From: Ilyomonas sp965199905
GTDB taxonomy: Bacteria; Bacteroidota; Bacteroidia; Chitinophagales; Chitinophagaceae
Direction: 5' to 3'
DNA: 64,000 nucleotides
Assembly (NCBI GenBank): GCA_965199905.1
Contig: OZ241366.1
Location: 4,588,001 to 4,652,000 of the forward strand
Position numbers and translations under genes: made by a program
Shown here: positions 63,257 to 64,000 of the stretch, in pieces
How the letters are laid out: each line of letters starts with the position of its first letter
Position numbering within the stretch: position 1 is the stretch's first letter
Notes under the pieces: generated by a model
What the model saw: the letters and a program-made list of their open reading frames with translations, nothing else
The model's database searches: none
Told to the model about the DNA's origin: nothing

Positions 63257-64000
63257 ATGGCATACGATGTCGTAGTTCTGGGCAGCGGACCGGGTGGTTA
63301 CCCGGCAGCTATCCGCGCCTCTCAGCTTGGTTTTAAAGTCGCAATTATAGAAAAGGAAAGTCTGGGCGGCATTTGCCTTAACTGGGGCTGTATTCCTACC
63401 AAAGCGTTGATAAAAAGTGCCAATGTATTTGACTACGCAAAGCATAGCAGTGCGTATGGTATTACCGTTGAAAACGCCAGTGCCGACTTTGGCGGCGTTA
63501 TCAAACGCAGTCGTGGCGTAGCCGACAAGATGAACAAAGGCGTTACCTTCCTGATGAAGAAAAACAAGATTGACGTCGTTATGGGTTACGGCACCATCAC
63601 CGGCAAAGGAAAAATACAGGTAAAGGCAAATGACGGTAAAGAACAAACCGTTGAAGCCAAACACATTATCATTGCCACCGGCGGCAGAAGCCGTGAACTT
63701 CCGAACCTGAAGCAGGATGGAAAGAAAGTGGTTGGCTACCGCGAGGCGATGGTTTTACCCGAACAACCCAAGAGCATGATAGTAGTTGGCAGCGGCGCTA
63801 TAGGTGTTGAGTTTGCCTATGTGTATGCAACCATGGGCACTAAGGTTACCATCGTTGAATTTCTGCCGCGCATTGTACCGGTAGAAGATGAAGAGATTTC
63901 GAAAGAATTGGAAAAGCAGTTTAAGAAGCAAGGTATTGACATCATGACCAGCTCGACGGTTGAGTCGGTTGATACATCGGGCAATGGTGTAAAAGCACAA
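63257..64000 (+). CDS. lpdA: Dihydrolipoyl dehydrogenase, 5' part (runs off right edge)
   Basis: This flavoprotein reoxidises dihydrolipoamide in the pyruvate and 2-oxoglutarate dehydrogenase complexes, making NADH. The 248 visible residues begin MAYDVVVLGSGPGGYPAAI (FAD Rossmann motif), then the redox disulfide GGICLNWGCIPTKALI, IIIATGGRSRELPNL, and the NAD-binding MIVVGSGAIGVEFAYVYATM. The C-terminal dimerisation domain lies outside the window. Confidence 0.95.
   Translation, partial: MAYDVVVLGSGPGGYPAAIRASQLGFKVAIIEKESLGGICLNWGCIPTKALIKSANVFDYAKHSSAYGITVENASADFGGVIKRSRGVADKMNKGVTFLMKKNKIDVVMGYGTITGKGKIQVKANDGKEQTVEAKHIIIATGGRSRELPNLKQDGKKVVGYREAMVLPEQPKSMIVVGSGAIGVEFAYVYATMGTKVTIVEFLPRIVPVEDEEISKELEKQFKKQGIDIMTSSTVESVDTSGNGVKAQ

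Noticed and set aside
63251..64000. Minus-strand frames at the right edge
   Set aside because: They are antisense to an unmistakable lipoamide dehydrogenase that runs off the window and so is not bounded by a stop.

Overview
The window comes from a member of the Bacteroidota, most likely near the Chitinophagaceae. This is inferred from a secreted protein with a C-terminal type IX sorting domain, LytTR/LytS-type signalling, many small lipoproteins, TAnnTTTG-like -7 elements in place of a clear Shine-Dalgarno/-35 pattern, a short NuoG without the molybdopterin domain, and a tet(X)-type flavoprotein remnant. No rRNA, tRNA or CRISPR array was recognised.

Layout. 1-1323: glycolysis on the minus strand (pfkA, then the start of pyk, which runs off the left edge). 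1648-16465: a plus-strand complex I locus, nuoB-C-D-E-F-G-H-I-J-K-L-M-N, with no nuoA. Three foreign items interrupt it: a decayed Uma2-type gene between nuoC and nuoD, a HEPN/nucleotidyltransferase toxin-antitoxin-like pair fused without gaps between nuoG and nuoH, and copies of a dispersed structured repeat between nuoF/nuoG and nuoH/nuoI. 16832-27545: housekeeping genes (ABC permease, cysM, LytS/LytTR pair, panB, tag, VOC protein, M16 protease, acyltransferase).

27741-32252 is a gene graveyard: a tet(X)-like monooxygenase with two single-base deletions, a carboxymuconolactone decarboxylase with an early stop, a Crp/Fnr tail, intact AraC and SDR genes, a frameshifted secreted-protein gene, and the tail of a sensor kinase. 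32397-44341: lipoprotein, ppk1, GT2, heme oxygenase, an exopolysaccharide set (GT4, WecG/TagA type, WcaJ type), a polyphosphate-glucokinase-like ROK kinase and an aldo/keto reductase. 44700-47146 is a second decayed zone: a truncated Nudix gene, a regulator-propeller remnant and a carboxypeptidase-regulatory-domain remnant. 47333-57304: small lipoproteins, an esterase, the T9SS cargo protein, polA, a seven-CxxCH cytochrome and a phytase-esterase-like protein. 57699-60931 is a minus-strand set (lipoprotein, helical protein, lysozyme-like protein, DUF2235 hydrolase) that could be an antibacterial effector/immunity group. 61024-64000: MFS transporter, deoxynucleoside kinase and the 5' part of lpdA, which runs off the right edge.

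Seven copies or fragments of a roughly 110-bp interspersed repeat (R1-R7) lie in intergenic gaps across the window. Their ends are conserved. Several copies carry a central hairpin made from different sequence, which suggests selection on structure. All identifications rest on reading the translated sequence and recalled family motifs; no database search was run.
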